Shown: in pieces, positions 14,713 through 25,128 of the stretch | Layout: each line of letters starts with the position of its first letter | How positions within the stretch are numbered: the first letter of the stretch is position 1 | NCBI GenBank assembly: GCA_015064355.1 | Contig: SVSJ01000002.1 | Coordinates: 54,327 to 118,326, forward strand | Reading direction: 5' to 3' | Source: Oscillospiraceae bacterium | GTDB lineage: Bacteria; Bacillota; Clostridia; Oscillospirales; CAG-272 | Length of the DNA stretch: 64,000 nt | Program-made: the position numbers and the translations under genes | The notes under the pieces: generated by a model | What the model was told of the DNA's origin: nothing | Database searches by the model: none | Seen by the model: only the letters and a program-made list of their open reading frames with translations

Positions 14713-16641
14713 ATGGAGCACAACAAGTATGAGAAAATCATAGCGGATTTCAGCGCAAAGATCACGGGATTGGCTATGGAACTCACCCAAGCCACAGAAG
14801 ACCAGCGTCGGCGTGTTCAAATGGAAATTGCCCGCCTCACGGAAGAGATCAGAGAATACGCAAAAGAGGCTGCCCGCTCTTCTTCACAGACCCCGAAGAA
14901 AGACGACGGCGCAACCGTTGATTTCTGGGATCTGGGAACCCCAAAACAAAGGATATACAAAAAGCCCGATTTCGACGGTCACTCTGTTTCCACAACTCCA
15001 ATTGACCGAGAAGACATAAGCAGTCGGGAGTGTTTCTCTGCTGAAAAGATCCCACCAAGATCTCAAGTTAGCAGCCAACCCACCGAGCGACGTTTTACCT
15101 CCTCATACCGCAGAAATCCTGCCGTAAATCGATTTTTTGGCAATAATTCAGCCGGTAATTCACCTCGAACAAGCAAAATTCTCCATTCTTACGAGCCCGG
15201 TGGCGTTCTTTTGCACAAGATCACCGTGCGCTCCTGGGAGACGGAAAACGAGTTCTACGGTCGTTTTATAAGCGACGCCACCTCCAGTCACAAGGCTCAT
15301 TCAAAGTTTGATCCGGACCTGCATATTCGACCGGTGCCATACCAGTCATATGTGCCCCAGTACTCCCATATGAACAGCTCTCAGGTGGACTACTACCGTT
15401 GGCTCAGGGAGAATATTCGTCTGGGCAGATACCCCGATTGCGATCCCGCATATCTGCAGCTTTACATTTACGAGATATTCAACCTTCCCGAGCTTATTCC
15501 ACCGGCAGAGGGCGTGGAGCTTCTCGCATCAATTTGGCTCAATTACAGATCGCGCCACGGCCGTCTTGACGGGTACCTTTGCGAGTGGTTTGCCGACTAC
15601 TGTCTGACGAACTGTTGTTCTTTACCAAAGGAGCTTTTGCCAATTCTCGACGTGATCGCTCCAAAGGCTCAATTCAAGGAATTTTACATTGACCCCATAA
15701 TAACTGCGGCAGTGCGAGACGGAGATGCCGACTCTATTATTTCCCTTGGCAAAACGGTCATAGAGGTCTCCTCGGACTATGATTACAAATCAGCAAGATA
15801 CTACCCTGACAATAAAGAAGCATACGACACCCATATCCCAAAAGCCGTAGGGGAAGCGGTAAAATCTCTCATAGAGGAATCTGCCGAGCCATTTGCCCTT
15901 GATCGGCTTTACAAAATGACCCGGGACAGCTTCAACGGTGCAGTAGTAGCCGGCGGTATAAAAAAGAGAGTGGATATTGAGTTCTCCTCATTCACCCGTC
16001 GGGCGGATGTGCGAGATGCTATCACTGCTCTTGTGAAATACTCTGAAAACAAGGTGCGAATCCTCCTTGGAATCAAGTCAAAGCTTCGCCTGGACGGTCT
16101 GCCCGGCACAAGTGAATCAGTAATCGACAGATATTTTGCTCCAATTCTTCCCAGAGAGACAGGAGTGAAAAAAGAAGACGAATTTATGCCACGGGATTAC
16201 CTGAAGCTGTATGAATCGGAGGACTACGGTTTTGATTTCGGCAAGGCGGCTGAAATCGAGCGGCAGTCCTGGGTGAATACTGAGCGATTGACCGGTGAAG
16301 AATACGTAGACAAAGCAGAAGAATACCAGCCCGAGGTTGAGGTTTCACTGGACGGTGAGATTACGTTTGAGTTCGCCTATACAGAGGAAACCCAAGAGCA
16401 AGAACCTCCAAAAGCAGAAAACAGCGACTGTGGAATCCGTGATGCTCTCGCGGCTGCCCTTGACGGTGGCTTCCGCAATTACTGCCGCGCAAACTCCCTC
16501 TACGACGGTGAAGTTGCGGACAGGATCAACACCCTATTCTTAGATATTATCGGAGACGTGGTTCTTGAGGACTGCGGAAACGGTTACGAAATTATTGAAG
16601 ATTACAGAGAGGATGCAGAGAATTGGCTACAAATGCAATAA
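14713..16641 (+). CDS. sngA: TerB-N/TerB-C domain protein, Shango SngA-like
   Basis: 642 aa. A charged coiled-coil start (1-60) and a serine-rich linker are followed by a TerB-N-type domain (about 170-370, with YYRWLRENIRLGRYPDCDPAYL and LPELIPPAEG-like segments). The acidic C-terminal region (about 480-640) fits TerB-C. In the Shango anti-phage system a TerB-domain protein is encoded next to an ATPase and a helicase, in this order. The mechanism of the TerB component is not established. The ATG at 14713 follows AAAGGAGG. The gene overlaps the next one by 19 bases. Symbol assigned from architecture and neighbourhood. Confidence 0.75.
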   Translation: MEHNKYEKIIADFSAKITGLAMELTQATEDQRRRVQMEIARLTEEIREYAKEAARSSSQTPKKDDGATVDFWDLGTPKQRIYKKPDFDGHSVSTTPIDREDISSRECFSAEKIPPRSQVSSQPTERRFTSSYRRNPAVNRFFGNNSAGNSPRTSKILHSYEPGGVLLHKITVRSWETENEFYGRFISDATSSHKAHSKFDPDLHIRPVPYQSYVPQYSHMNSSQVDYYRWLRENIRLGRYPDCDPAYLQLYIYEIFNLPELIPPAEGVELLASIWLNYRSRHGRLDGYLCEWFADYCLTNCCSLPKELLPILDVIAPKAQFKEFYIDPIITAAVRDGDADSIISLGKTVIEVSSDYDYKSARYYPDNKEAYDTHIPKAVGEAVKSLIEESAEPFALDRLYKMTRDSFNGAVVAGGIKKRVDIEFSSFTRRADVRDAITALVKYSENKVRILLGIKSKLRLDGLPGTSESVIDRYFAPILPRETGVKKEDEFMPRDYLKLYESEDYGFDFGKAAEIERQSWVNTERLTGEEYVDKAEEYQPEVEVSLDGEITFEFAYTEETQEQEPPKAENSDCGIRDALAAALDGGFRNYCRANSLYDGEVADRINTLFLDIIGDVVLEDCGNGYEIIEDYREDAENWLQMQ

Positions 16642-17996
16642 ATAAAGTTCCGAGACGAATCCTCGGCACTCTCCTTTCATCATTATCAGGCGGCGTTGTG
16701 CCCAGAGTTGGCGCCCCCTACATCGCAATAGGCCGAACTGACGAGATCGAGGCACTCACCCACTCTCTTGACAGAGTTGCTGACGGTGAGGGCTCCACAA
16801 AGTTTATTATCGGCCGCTACGGCTCGGGCAAGAGCTTCCTTATCCAGCTTTCTCGCGGATATGCTCTCGACCGTGGATTTATTACCGCAGACTGCGACCT
16901 GTCTCCTGAGAGAAAGCTGACAGGTGCAAATTCCTACGGTCTTGCCACCTTCCGTGAGCTTATGAAAAACGTTGCCTGCAAGTCCTCCCCCGACGGCGGT
17001 GCTCTCCCTGTTATTCTGGGAAAATGGTTCACGGGAATCGGTGCCACCCTCACGGAAGAAGGATTTGAGCGAGACAGCGAGGAATACTCTCTTGAATTCG
17101 GTAAGCGTATCATGAAAAGTCTCCGTGAGCTTGAAGCGGACGTTGGCGGATTCGACTTTGCCACAGTCCTTCGCGAGTATTACAACGCTTGGCGCGATGA
17201 CGATGATCTGAAGCAGTCCGCTTGTCTGAAATGGATACGCGGTGAATACAACACCCGCACCGAAGCAAGACAGGCAACGGGTATCCGCTCCATTTCCGTT
17301 ATCAATGACGACAACTGGTACGATTACCTGAAGCTGTTCACCGCATTCGTGCGACTGGTAGGTTACAGCGGTCTTTGCATTTACATCGACGAGTGCGTTA
17401 ATCTTTACAAGATACCAAACCGCATCTCACGAGAGAACAATTACGAAAAGATCCTCGCAATGTTCAACGATACCATGCAGGGACGCGCGCCGGGGCTTAT
17501 GATCGTTTTCGGCGGTACACCCCAGTTCCTTGAAGACAGCAGACGCGGTCTTTACAGCTATGAGGCACTTCGAAGCCGACTGGCTGACTGCAAATTCGGC
17601 GGCGGTGAGCTTCGTTCACTGATGCAGCCTGTACTCCGACTGAAGCGCCTCTCCGACAGCGAGCTGTTTGCGCTGGTTATCCGCTTGGCTGCCCTTCACG
17701 GTGAGTATCACAAGTGGGACGTGCGGATCACAGAGGACAATATGCGGGACTTTTTGGCCTCTTCCCTTTCACGCGAAGGTGCTGACACTATGATCACACC
17801 CCGAGAGATCATTCGCGATTTTGTCACACTTCTCGACCTGCTTCTTACCAATCCAGACAAAACATTTGCGGATATTGTCGGAAGTGTAAACCGCACCGCA
17901 ATAGCCGCAAATATTGACGAGGCAGAGGATCAAGCCCCCACCCCTGCACAGGCGCCGCAAAAGTCGAAGATAACCCTGGACGATATTCAGTTTTAA
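16623..17996 (+). CDS. sngB: P-loop ATPase (DUF2791/BrxD-like), Shango SngB-like
   Basis: 457 aa. Walker A GRYGSGKSF is near residues 64-72 and Walker B CIYIDECVNL near 255. The N-terminal block RRILGTLLSSLSGGVVPRVG is typical of the DUF2791/BrxD-type ATP-binding proteins found in BREX-like and Shango systems. The start is a TTG inside the sngA end, with AGAGAGG ten bases upstream; no in-frame ATG is near. It probably powers or loads the helicase encoded downstream, which is an inference from the conserved gene set. Confidence 0.78.
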   Translation: MATNAINKVPRRILGTLLSSLSGGVVPRVGAPYIAIGRTDEIEALTHSLDRVADGEGSTKFIIGRYGSGKSFLIQLSRGYALDRGFITADCDLSPERKLTGANSYGLATFRELMKNVACKSSPDGGALPVILGKWFTGIGATLTEEGFERDSEEYSLEFGKRIMKSLRELEADVGGFDFATVLREYYNAWRDDDDLKQSACLKWIRGEYNTRTEARQATGIRSISVINDDNWYDYLKLFTAFVRLVGYSGLCIYIDECVNLYKIPNRISRENNYEKILAMFNDTMQGRAPGLMIVFGGTPQFLEDSRRGLYSYEALRSRLADCKFGGGELRSLMQPVLRLKRLSDSELFALVIRLAALHGEYHKWDVRITEDNMRDFLASSLSREGADTMITPREIIRDFVTLLDLLLTNPDKTFADIVGSVNRTAIAANIDEAEDQAPTPAQAPQKSKITLDDIQF

Positions 17997-18089
17997 ATGC
18001 GTTACGTCACAATGGCTCTCCCTGTTTTCACAGAAAACGCGCGAGGACGAGGCATTTGTCAAACAAATAATAAATAAAAAGGTGACCTT

Positions 18090-20294
18090 ATGTCAGTTTT
18101 TGAATCATACTCACCGTTTATAAGAGAATTTATATACAGCCGCGGGTGGGAATCTCTCAACCCCGTACAGGTTGCGGCAGCGGAAGTGATCTTCGGCACC
18201 GACTCCAACCTGCTTCTTCCATCCCAGACCGCCTCAGGCAAAACGGAAGCCGCGTTCTTCCCCATTCTCTCGGAATTTTACGAGGATATGCCCGAGTCCT
18301 TTGGCGCGCTTTATATTGCTCCCCTCAAGTCACTGATAAACGACCAGTTCGGACGCATTTCCGAGCTGTGCGACGAGACGGGAATCCCCGTGTACCACTG
18401 GCACGGTGACGTTGCTCAATCCCACAAGACAAAGGCACTTGCCACCCCACGCGGCATTCTGCAGATCACCCCGGAATCCCTTGAGGCTATGCTTATAAAT
18501 CGCTCCTCTGACCTCATACGGCTGTTTGGGGATCTCAGATATATCGTTATCGACGAGATCCACACCCTCACAGGTAGCGACCGCGGAAATCAGATCATCT
18601 GCCAGCTTAACAGACTCGCACAGAAAACCGGAAACTCCCCCCGAAGAATCGGTCTTTCGGCAACAATAGGGGATATGGACACAGCAGCAAACTGGCTTGG
18701 TGCCGGCAGCGGTCGCGAAACAATAGTACCCGCCATTCCCCCGTCAAAGGTTCATTGGAAACTGGGAATGGAGCATTTCTACATCGTTGATAAGGACACC
18801 GCAGATGCAGTCACACCCGTGGGAAACCAAAGAGAAGAAACCCTGCATCTCGACCCCGGCTACGAATACATTTACGAGTCCACCATCGGAAAGAAAGCTA
18901 TCGTTTTCTCTAATTCCCGTGAGGAGACAGAGTACATCTGTGCCACCCTCCGTGAGATCGCTGATTACCGCGGAGACCCGGACAGATTTCTCATCCACCA
19001 CGGGTTCCTCTCTGCCAGCATTCGTGAAGAAGCAGAGCTGAAAATGAAGGACGACGACATCAGTGCTGTGGCTTGTGCAACGGTTACAATGGAGCTTGGC
19101 ATCGACATCGGTCGACTGGAGCGCATTATTCAGCAGAATTCCCCCAATTCCGTTTCATCGTTCCTACAGAGGCTTGGGCGCAGCGGACGTCGCGGTGATC
19201 CACCGGAAATGATGATGGTATTCAGAGAGGAAAATCCTCTGCCAAACACTCCCCTGCCCGAGCTTATGCCCTGGGAGCTATTAAAGGCTATTGCCATCGT
19301 TCAGCTATACATCGAAGAGCGGTTTATTGAGCCGCCGCTGATGCGCAAATGCCCTTTCTCACTCCTGTTCCAGCAGACCCTTTCAACAGTTGCGTCAAAC
19401 GGTGCTTTGACTGCGGCCGAGCTTGCGTCGCGTATCCTTTCGCTCCCCCCGTTCAAGTATATTGAAGAAGCAGACTACAAAACTCTGCTCCTTTCCATGA
19501 TAAACAACGACTGGCTTGAGATGACCGACGAGCGTGAGCTTATAGTTGGACTCAGAGGTGAAAAGCTGGTCAACTCCTTTAAATTCTATGCCGTATTCAA
19601 GGACAGCGAGGACTTCACCGTCCGCTGTGAATCTGACGAGATCGGCGTTATCACCACCCCTCCCCCCGTTGGCGACAGATTTGCTCTCGCCGGCAGAGTA
19701 TGGGAAGTGGAAGAGCTTGACATCCCCCGCCACCTTATTTACGTTAAGCCTGTTGCAGGCAAAATGGAAATAAGCTGGCCCGGCGACTACGGCGAGGTCC
19801 ACACGAAGATACTGGAGAGAATGCGCCAGGTGCTTTGCGAGGACACGGAATACCCCTATCTACGCGAGGGCGCACTGGAGAGACTCCGCGTTGCCCGTGC
19901 GGTTGCCAGAAATACGGGAATCACAAACAGCCCGATTCTCCCCCTGGGCGGGTACACATGGGCTCTGTTCCCCTGGCTCGGCACTCGCAGCTTCCGCACT
20001 CTCCGCCGTTATCTCACCAAAAATGCAGGGCGCTACAAGCTTACCGGAATGGAATTCGAGGGCTGCTACTTCATGACCTTCAAGCTTGAGGGGGGACGCG
20101 GTGACCAAATGATGCGTGAGCTATGCGAAAAGATGCACCGCGAGGGTATCGACCTTGATTCACTCATCGGCCCCGGTGAATCTCCCGTTTTCGAGAAATA
20201 TGACGAATATATCCCCTCGGAGCTTCTTCGCAAAGCTTATCGCGAGGACAAACTGAAGGCGGATGAGATATTGAGTAGAATAGATAAGAGATAA
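18090..20294 (+). CDS. sngC: DEAD/DEAH-box helicase (Lhr-like), Shango SngC-like
   Basis: 734 aa. SF2 helicase motifs are in order: Q-motif region NPVQVAAAE, motif [11 protein letters not shown] (about residue 48), motif [10 protein letters not shown] (about 155), motif III LSATIGD (about 192) and motif [12 protein letters not shown] (about 358), followed by a long Lhr/BrxHI-type C-terminal region. The ribosome site AAGGTGA sits seven bases before the ATG, 93 bases after sngB. The three genes lie on one strand behind one strong promoter. No methylase or nuclease gene is adjacent, which argues against a BREX or DISARM locus. Confidence 0.8.
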   Translation: MSVFESYSPFIREFIYSRGWESLNPVQVAAAEVIFGTDSNLLLPSQTASGKTEAAFFPILSEFYEDMPESFGALYIAPLKSLINDQFGRISELCDETGIPVYHWHGDVAQSHKTKALATPRGILQITPESLEAMLINRSSDLIRLFGDLRYIVIDEIHTLTGSDRGNQIICQLNRLAQKTGNSPRRIGLSATIGDMDTAANWLGAGSGRETIVPAIPPSKVHWKLGMEHFYIVDKDTADAVTPVGNQREETLHLDPGYEYIYESTIGKKAIVFSNSREETEYICATLREIADYRGDPDRFLIHHGFLSASIREEAELKMKDDDISAVACATVTMELGIDIGRLERIIQQNSPNSVSSFLQRLGRSGRRGDPPEMMMVFREENPLPNTPLPELMPWELLKAIAIVQLYIEERFIEPPLMRKCPFSLLFQQTLSTVASNGALTAAELASRILSLPPFKYIEEADYKTLLLSMINNDWLEMTDERELIVGLRGEKLVNSFKFYAVFKDSEDFTVRCESDEIGVITTPPPVGDRFALAGRVWEVEELDIPRHLIYVKPVAGKMEISWPGDYGEVHTKILERMRQVLCEDTEYPYLREGALERLRVARAVARNTGITNSPILPLGGYTWALFPWLGTRSFRTLRRYLTKNAGRYKLTGMEFEGCYFMTFKLEGGRGDQMMRELCEKMHREGIDLDSLIGPGESPVFEKYDEYIPSELLRKAYREDKLKADEILSRIDKR

Positions 20295-20314
20295 TAGTGC
20301 GAACTGCACTTAAC

Positions 20315-20410
20315 AAGCCTCCCTTGCTAAAGGGGGGTGGCACGCAAAACAAAGTTGCAGCGTGACGGGGGATTCCGTATCCCTCCGCAACACCTAAAAT
20401 CCCCACAACC
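20315..20410. repeat. Intergenic palindromic repeat of the type widespread in Firmicutes
   Basis: GCCTCCCTTGCTAAAGGGGGG and a GGCACGC...GCGTG hairpin are followed by GGGGGATTCC and a GGGGATT-type end. It is the only content of the sngC-uvrA gap apart from the uvrA ribosome site. Similar intergenic elements occur in many Firmicutes genomes. Confidence 0.55.
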
Positions 20411-20431
20411 ACACAAACCAAGGAGCAAACA

Positions 20432-23266
20432 ATGCCTGAAAAAATAATCGTTCGCGGTGCGCGGATGAATAATCTGAAAAATATAGACGTGGAAGTCCCC
20501 AGAGACAAGCTTGTAGTATTCACAGGCCTGTCGGGGTCGGGTAAATCCTCTCTGGCATTCGACACAATCTACGCAGAAGGACACAGACGGTTCGTTGAAT
20601 CCCTCTCCTCCTACGCGAGAATGTTCATCGGTCAGCTAGACAAGCCTGATATCGACTCGATCGAAGGGCTCTCACCCGCAATTTCCATCGACCAGAAGAC
20701 CACGTCGAAAAATCCCCGTTCAACCGTTGGTACTGTAACGGAAATATACGACTACCTGCGACTCCTTTATGCGAGACTTGGCGTTCCCCACTGTCCCGTT
20801 TGCGGCAGAGAGATCCGCCAGACCTCAACTGACGTGATAATCGACAAGATCATGTCTTTGCCCGAGGGAGAGCGTTTTATGATCCTCTCCACCGTTGTCC
20901 GCGGCAAAAAAGGACGCCAGGAAAAGATCCTTGCTGACGCTAAGAAAAACGGATACGTGCGTGCGAGAATCGACGGAATAATCTACGACCTCACAGAGGA
21001 CATTGAGCTTGACAAGAACCTCCGTCACACAGTAGAGCTGGTCATCGACCGACTGGTGATGAAGCCCGACCTCCGCGGCCGTCTCACCGATTCTGTGGAA
21101 TGTGCCCTTCGCGAATCCGGCGGATCCGTCACCTGCGTTACAATGCCAAGAGACGGCTCCGAGTCCACAGAGGAAGAATTCTCCACCAACTACGCCTGTC
21201 CTGAGCACGGCATCAGCTTTGGTGAGCTTGAACCTCGTATGTTCTCCTTCAACAATCCCTTCGGTGCTTGCCCCACTTGCACAGGTCTCGGTGTTCTTCG
21301 CTCCGTTGACCCCCGCAAGATCATTCCCGACAAGAGCCTTTCGCTGGCTGAGGGAGCTGTGGCGGTAAACGGGTTCAAATCTCTCACAGACGATAGCTGG
21401 AACGGGCCTCTCGTTCTCGCCGCAATCGAAAAATACGGTGCGAATCTCAATATGCCCCTCAAAGACTATCCAAAAGCTGCATTTGACGTGCTCCTCTACG
21501 GCTCACCCGAGCTTTTCACCATAACACGTCACTTCGGCAACCGTTCCCAGACTCAGACTGTGACCTTTGACGGGCTTCTCAAGATCATCGAAAATCGCGC
21601 TCAGCCGGGTAGCTGGGATCACGAATATTACGAGCAGTTTCTCACCGATCGGGAATGCCCCGATTGTCACGGCGCCCGCCTTAACCGTGACGCAATGGCG
21701 GTAACAGTTGGCGGAAAGAACATTCACGAATTTTGCTCTATGTCCATTGCCGAATCCCTTGAATTCACAAATTCTCTCGTGTTCACCGAAACTGAAATGC
21801 AGATCGCACGGGAGATCATCAAGGAGCTGAAAAGCCGCCTCGGATTCCTCGTATCCGTTGGACTTGAGTATCTTTCCTTGTCCCGTAAATCCGCTACTCT
21901 GTCCGGCGGCGAGGCACAGAGAATCCGCCTTGCCACACAGATCGGATCATCTCTGGCAGGGGTGCTTTACATCCTTGACGAGCCTTCCATCGGATTGCAC
22001 CAGAGGGATAACAGCAAGCTGATTAACACCCTGAAGAGACTCCGGGATCTCGGCAACTCCGTTATCGTTGTAGAGCATGATGAAGAGACCATGCAGGCAG
22101 CGGATTACATTATCGACATCGGACCTCACGCGGGAATCCACGGTGGCGAGGTTGTGGCTTACGGTACACCTGACGAGGTTGCCGCAAACGAAAACTCAAT
22201 CACAGGCGACTTCCTCTCGGGCAGGCGGAAGATAGAAGTTCCCACCATTCGCCGTGCCGGAAACGGGCAAAAGCTTACTATCGTTGGCGCACGGGAAAAC
22301 AATCTGAAAAACATCAACGTGGACATCCCTCTCGGCTGCCTGGTTTGCGTTACCGGCGTGTCGGGATCGGGTAAATCCTCTCTCATAAACTCCATTTTGT
22401 ACCGATCTCTCGCAAATAAGCTGAATCGTGCCATCACCTTCCCCGGGGATCACGACAGGATCGACGGAATCGAGAATCTTGACAAGATCATCGCTATCGA
22501 CCAGTCTCCCATTGGCCGCACACCCCGATCCAATCCCGCAACGTATACTGGTCTGTTTACCGATATTCGCAACCTGTTCGCCTCCACACCGGGTGCAAAA
22601 ATGCGCGGCTACTCCAGCGGTCGCTTCTCCTTTAACGTAAAAGGAGGACGTTGCGAGGCCTGCGAGGGTGACGGTGTGAAGAAGATCGAAATGCACTTCC
22701 TCCCCGACGTGTACGTCACCTGCGACGTATGCCACGGCAAGAGGTACAACAGAGAAACCCTTGAAGTCAAGTACAAGGATAAAAGCATATCCGACGTTCT
22801 CGAAATGACAGCCGACGAGGGGGTAGAATTCTTCCGCGACATCCCGAGAATCGCCAACCGACTGAAGCTTCTCTGCGACGTTGGGCTTGGATATATCAAG
22901 ATCGGTCAGTCCTCCACCACACTCTCCGGTGGCGAGGCACAGAGAGTAAAGCTGGCAACGGAGCTGTCAAAGAGATCCACCGGTCGCACCCTCTACGTGC
23001 TTGACGAGCCTACCACCGGTCTCCATTCTGCAGACGTAGAAAAGCTTATCTCCATTCTTCAGACTTTGGTTGAAGGTGGCAACACCTGCGTGGTAATTGA
23101 GCATAATCTTGACGTTATAAAGTGCGCTGACCACATAATCGACATGGGACCTGAGGGTGGAAACGGCGGAGGCACAGTCATCGCCGAAGGTACACCCGAA
23201 GAGGTTGCCACAATAGAAAGTTCCCACACGGGAAGATATCTGAAAGACAAGCTTGGAATCAAATAA
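20432..23266 (+). CDS. uvrA: Excinuclease ABC subunit A
   Basis: 944 aa, full length. It has two ABC ATPase modules with Walker A loops GLSGSGKSS and GVSGSGKSS, signature LSGGEAQR twice, and Walker B YILDEPS and YVLDEPT. The zinc-binding cysteines are in CPVCG and in the CEACEGDG...CDVCHG region. UvrA recognises bulky DNA lesions and loads UvrB in nucleotide excision repair. Its partners uvrB and uvrC are not in this window. GGAG lies seven bases upstream of the ATG. No LexA box was found in front of it, although uvrA is often SOS-controlled. Confidence 0.97.
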   Translation: MPEKIIVRGARMNNLKNIDVEVPRDKLVVFTGLSGSGKSSLAFDTIYAEGHRRFVESLSSYARMFIGQLDKPDIDSIEGLSPAISIDQKTTSKNPRSTVGTVTEIYDYLRLLYARLGVPHCPVCGREIRQTSTDVIIDKIMSLPEGERFMILSTVVRGKKGRQEKILADAKKNGYVRARIDGIIYDLTEDIELDKNLRHTVELVIDRLVMKPDLRGRLTDSVECALRESGGSVTCVTMPRDGSESTEEEFSTNYACPEHGISFGELEPRMFSFNNPFGACPTCTGLGVLRSVDPRKIIPDKSLSLAEGAVAVNGFKSLTDDSWNGPLVLAAIEKYGANLNMPLKDYPKAAFDVLLYGSPELFTITRHFGNRSQTQTVTFDGLLKIIENRAQPGSWDHEYYEQFLTDRECPDCHGARLNRDAMAVTVGGKNIHEFCSMSIAESLEFTNSLVFTETEMQIAREIIKELKSRLGFLVSVGLEYLSLSRKSATLSGGEAQRIRLATQIGSSLAGVLYILDEPSIGLHQRDNSKLINTLKRLRDLGNSVIVVEHDEETMQAADYIIDIGPHAGIHGGEVVAYGTPDEVAANENSITGDFLSGRRKIEVPTIRRAGNGQKLTIVGARENNLKNINVDIPLGCLVCVTGVSGSGKSSLINSILYRSLANKLNRAITFPGDHDRIDGIENLDKIIAIDQSPIGRTPRSNPATYTGLFTDIRNLFASTPGAKMRGYSSGRFSFNVKGGRCEACEGDGVKKIEMHFLPDVYVTCDVCHGKRYNRETLEVKYKDKSISDVLEMTADEGVEFFRDIPRIANRLKLLCDVGLGYIKIGQSSTTLSGGEAQRVKLATELSKRSTGRTLYVLDEPTTGLHSADVEKLISILQTLVEGGNTCVVIEHNLDVIKCADHIIDMGPEGGNGGGTVIAEGTPEEVATIESSHTGRYLKDKLGIK

Positions 23267-23269
23267 GCA

Positions 23270-23300
23270 AAAATACCGTATGGTTGTCATACGGTATTTT
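23270..23300. terminator. Bidirectional terminator between uvrA and the phage operon
   Basis: AAAATACCGTATG and CATACGGTATTTT form a 13-bp perfect stem around a 5-base loop, with A and T runs on both ends. Confidence 0.9.
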
Positions 23301-23303
23301 CTT

Positions 23304-24359
23304 TTATCCCACGGATATTTGACCTTTCGCAAGGACCGGTATTCCGTCCACTCCAACGTATACCCCGGCAGCCCTGATCATTTCACCACTCACGCTCACG
23401 TAAACATTACTTGTCACCGAAGACGCCGGGCTTCCATCCGCTATATTTATCCAAGGTGAAGAGTCCTCGCCGGAAACGGCACGCACGCGATATTCAACTC
23501 TGCTCCCAACAGGCACGCCGATGTCCGTGTGGTGCTTCTCATATCCAGCATATATCAAGCTGAAGTCACCGCCGCCTACCGATCTCTCAAGCTCAAAGCT
23601 GACTCCTGGGAATTCGCTGTCGGTTACATACTCCCAGCTTACTGCGTTTCCGTTATCGGTAACCTCATAGTTCAAGCTGTGGGGGGCATAAGGCGAACCC
23701 TTCTCCGATATGGTATACACAGGGCTCACGTACTCGCACAAGCCAACGTAGTCCTCGATTCCATCGCTGTCTGTTTTGTAGCATGCGAAATACAAGCTAA
23801 ACTCAACCCGGCTTCTGCCATTGAAAATTGAGGTAACGGTACCGGAGATCTGTGTCTCTGTTCTTTTGCCGTTTACAAGGGTGATTCTGAACCATCTGCC
23901 GTCGCTGTCTCGTCTGGTGTTTGCGTACATGGCAATAAGGCACGCTTTATGTCCGGCATTGTCTCCGTAACTAAACGTGAACTTGTATCTATCACCATAT
24001 CTGAGTCCGGCAAATCCTACGCTTACGTCGGGGATAATGTCGGAGGCTCCTCCCTTCCAAGCAAAACTCAAAGAGCTGTCGGGTGCATTGTTATAGTAAA
24101 ACTCGTTTCCGGAAATGGTTATTTCCTTTACAGAGTCAGAATACGGGAACACAGCCGTCTTTCCTGCCAGATCGTTTGAAGACAAGTCACGCACTTCTCC
24201 GTTATATGTACAGTTTGCGGAGAAAAAACCGTCGGAGACTGTTGCTCTGGGGATCTTTCCGAGAGTAACGTACAGCATTGATCCGTCAGTCTCCACCCTC
24301 AGCATTGCCGAAGTACCGTCTATGATAAATGTGTTATTCGTAATAAATAATAGCTTCAT
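23304..24359 (-). CDS. Phage minor tail/fibre protein with Fn3-like domain
   Basis: 351 aa and the last gene of the operon. The N-terminal part is beta-rich with no recognised family. From about residue 225 a fibronectin-III-like segment is visible (PHSLNYEVT, VSWEYV, VEYRVRAVSG). The position after the distal tail genes fits an adhesion or receptor-binding component. The ribosome site GGGAAG lies just upstream of the ATG. Assignment rests on position and on the Fn3 pattern. Confidence 0.55.
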   Translation of the reverse strand: MKLLFITNNTFIIDGTSAMLRVETDGSMLYVTLGKIPRATVSDGFFSANCTYNGEVRDLSSNDLAGKTAVFPYSDSVKEITISGNEFYYNNAPDSSLSFAWKGGASDIIPDVSVGFAGLRYGDRYKFTFSYGDNAGHKACLIAMYANTRRDSDGRWFRITLVNGKRTETQISGTVTSIFNGRSRVEFSLYFACYKTDSDGIEDYVGLCEYVSPVYTISEKGSPYAPHSLNYEVTDNGNAVSWEYVTDSEFPGVSFELERSVGGGDFSLIYAGYEKHHTDIGVPVGSRVEYRVRAVSGEDSSPWINIADGSPASSVTSNVYVSVSGEMIRAAGVYVGVDGIPVLAKGQISVG

Positions 24360-24377
24360 TTGCTTCCCACTCCCCGA

Positions 24378-25085
24378 TTACTGAATTAGAATAAACAGAT
24401 CCCCCTCGGGAAGGGTGTCGGGAACAGTATAGCCGTAGCCGATGTTGCGCACCGCAGATGCACCGCCTGCCACAGAGATCGCACGCAACATACCTGTCAT
24501 TGCTCCACCGGATTTCTTGAGATACTTGTCCGCCGCCTCTCCTCCAAGCATATTTGCGTTCTGCGCATTATCAATTGTACCAAGAGCCTCCACCGCGCAA
24601 GTTACATACCCGCATTTTGAAGTGTCACCTCTGGTGTCCGTGATCATAGCACTTGTGATTTCCACTGCATCAGCGGGAATGTTCACCTGCGCCAGCACAA
24701 GATCCACAACGTTTTCTGTTCTCTGTGGAACACTTGCCGTCTCAGTAGTCGCAATAATGCTAAACTGCCCCTCGGCAATATTCAGCCTTAAGACGATTGC
24801 GTAATTTGCACCGGATGCCAAGGTAACGGTGGTCTCTTCCTCCTCCCAAGCCATATATCCTCTGATCCAGGCAACACCGCTGCTGATTTTCAGGTTCATC
24901 CCGCTTTTCACAGACGGCACAAAGCTGTTCTCACGCCATACACCGTCTTTGTAGAAGCAGGAGATCATCTTCGCAAAGAATTCAGCGTTGACCGCCTTGT
25001 CGCCCCTCGGGAAGCCCTCCACTGTTTCAATGATTCTGGTAGAATCAAACATACCGCCATTTACAGGTATAATAATTTCTGCCAT
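24378..25085 (-). CDS. Phage tail fibre-like protein
   Basis: 235 aa. The start MAEIIIPVNGGMFDSTR and the internal WIRGYMAWEEEE resemble receptor-binding baseplate proteins. Near residue 190 is a fibre motif, KYLKKSGGAMTGML, found in many tail-fibre collars. The ATG at 25085 has GGAGG five bases upstream; a longer start at 25097 is not supported. It likely forms the host-contact tip with the following gene. Confidence 0.65.
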   Translation of the reverse strand: MAEIIIPVNGGMFDSTRIIETVEGFPRGDKAVNAEFFAKMISCFYKDGVWRENSFVPSVKSGMNLKISSGVAWIRGYMAWEEEETTVTLASGANYAIVLRLNIAEGQFSIIATTETASVPQRTENVVDLVLAQVNIPADAVEITSAMITDTRGDTSKCGYVTCAVEALGTIDNAQNANMLGGEAADKYLKKSGGAMTGMLRAISVAGGASAVRNIGYGYTVPDTLPEGDLFILIQ

Positions 25086-25128
25086 TGTATCCTCCATATG
25101 TTTTTATATATCAAACGCTTTTGCGTTA

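Noticed and set aside
14713..20294. BREX or DISARM assignment for the ATPase/helicase genes
   Set aside because: No methyltransferase, PglZ or other core gene is adjacent; the TerB-ATPase-helicase trio fits Shango better.
20295..20431. LexA box in front of uvrA
   Set aside because: No GAAC-N4-GTTC sequence is present; uvrA seems not to be directly SOS-controlled from this region.
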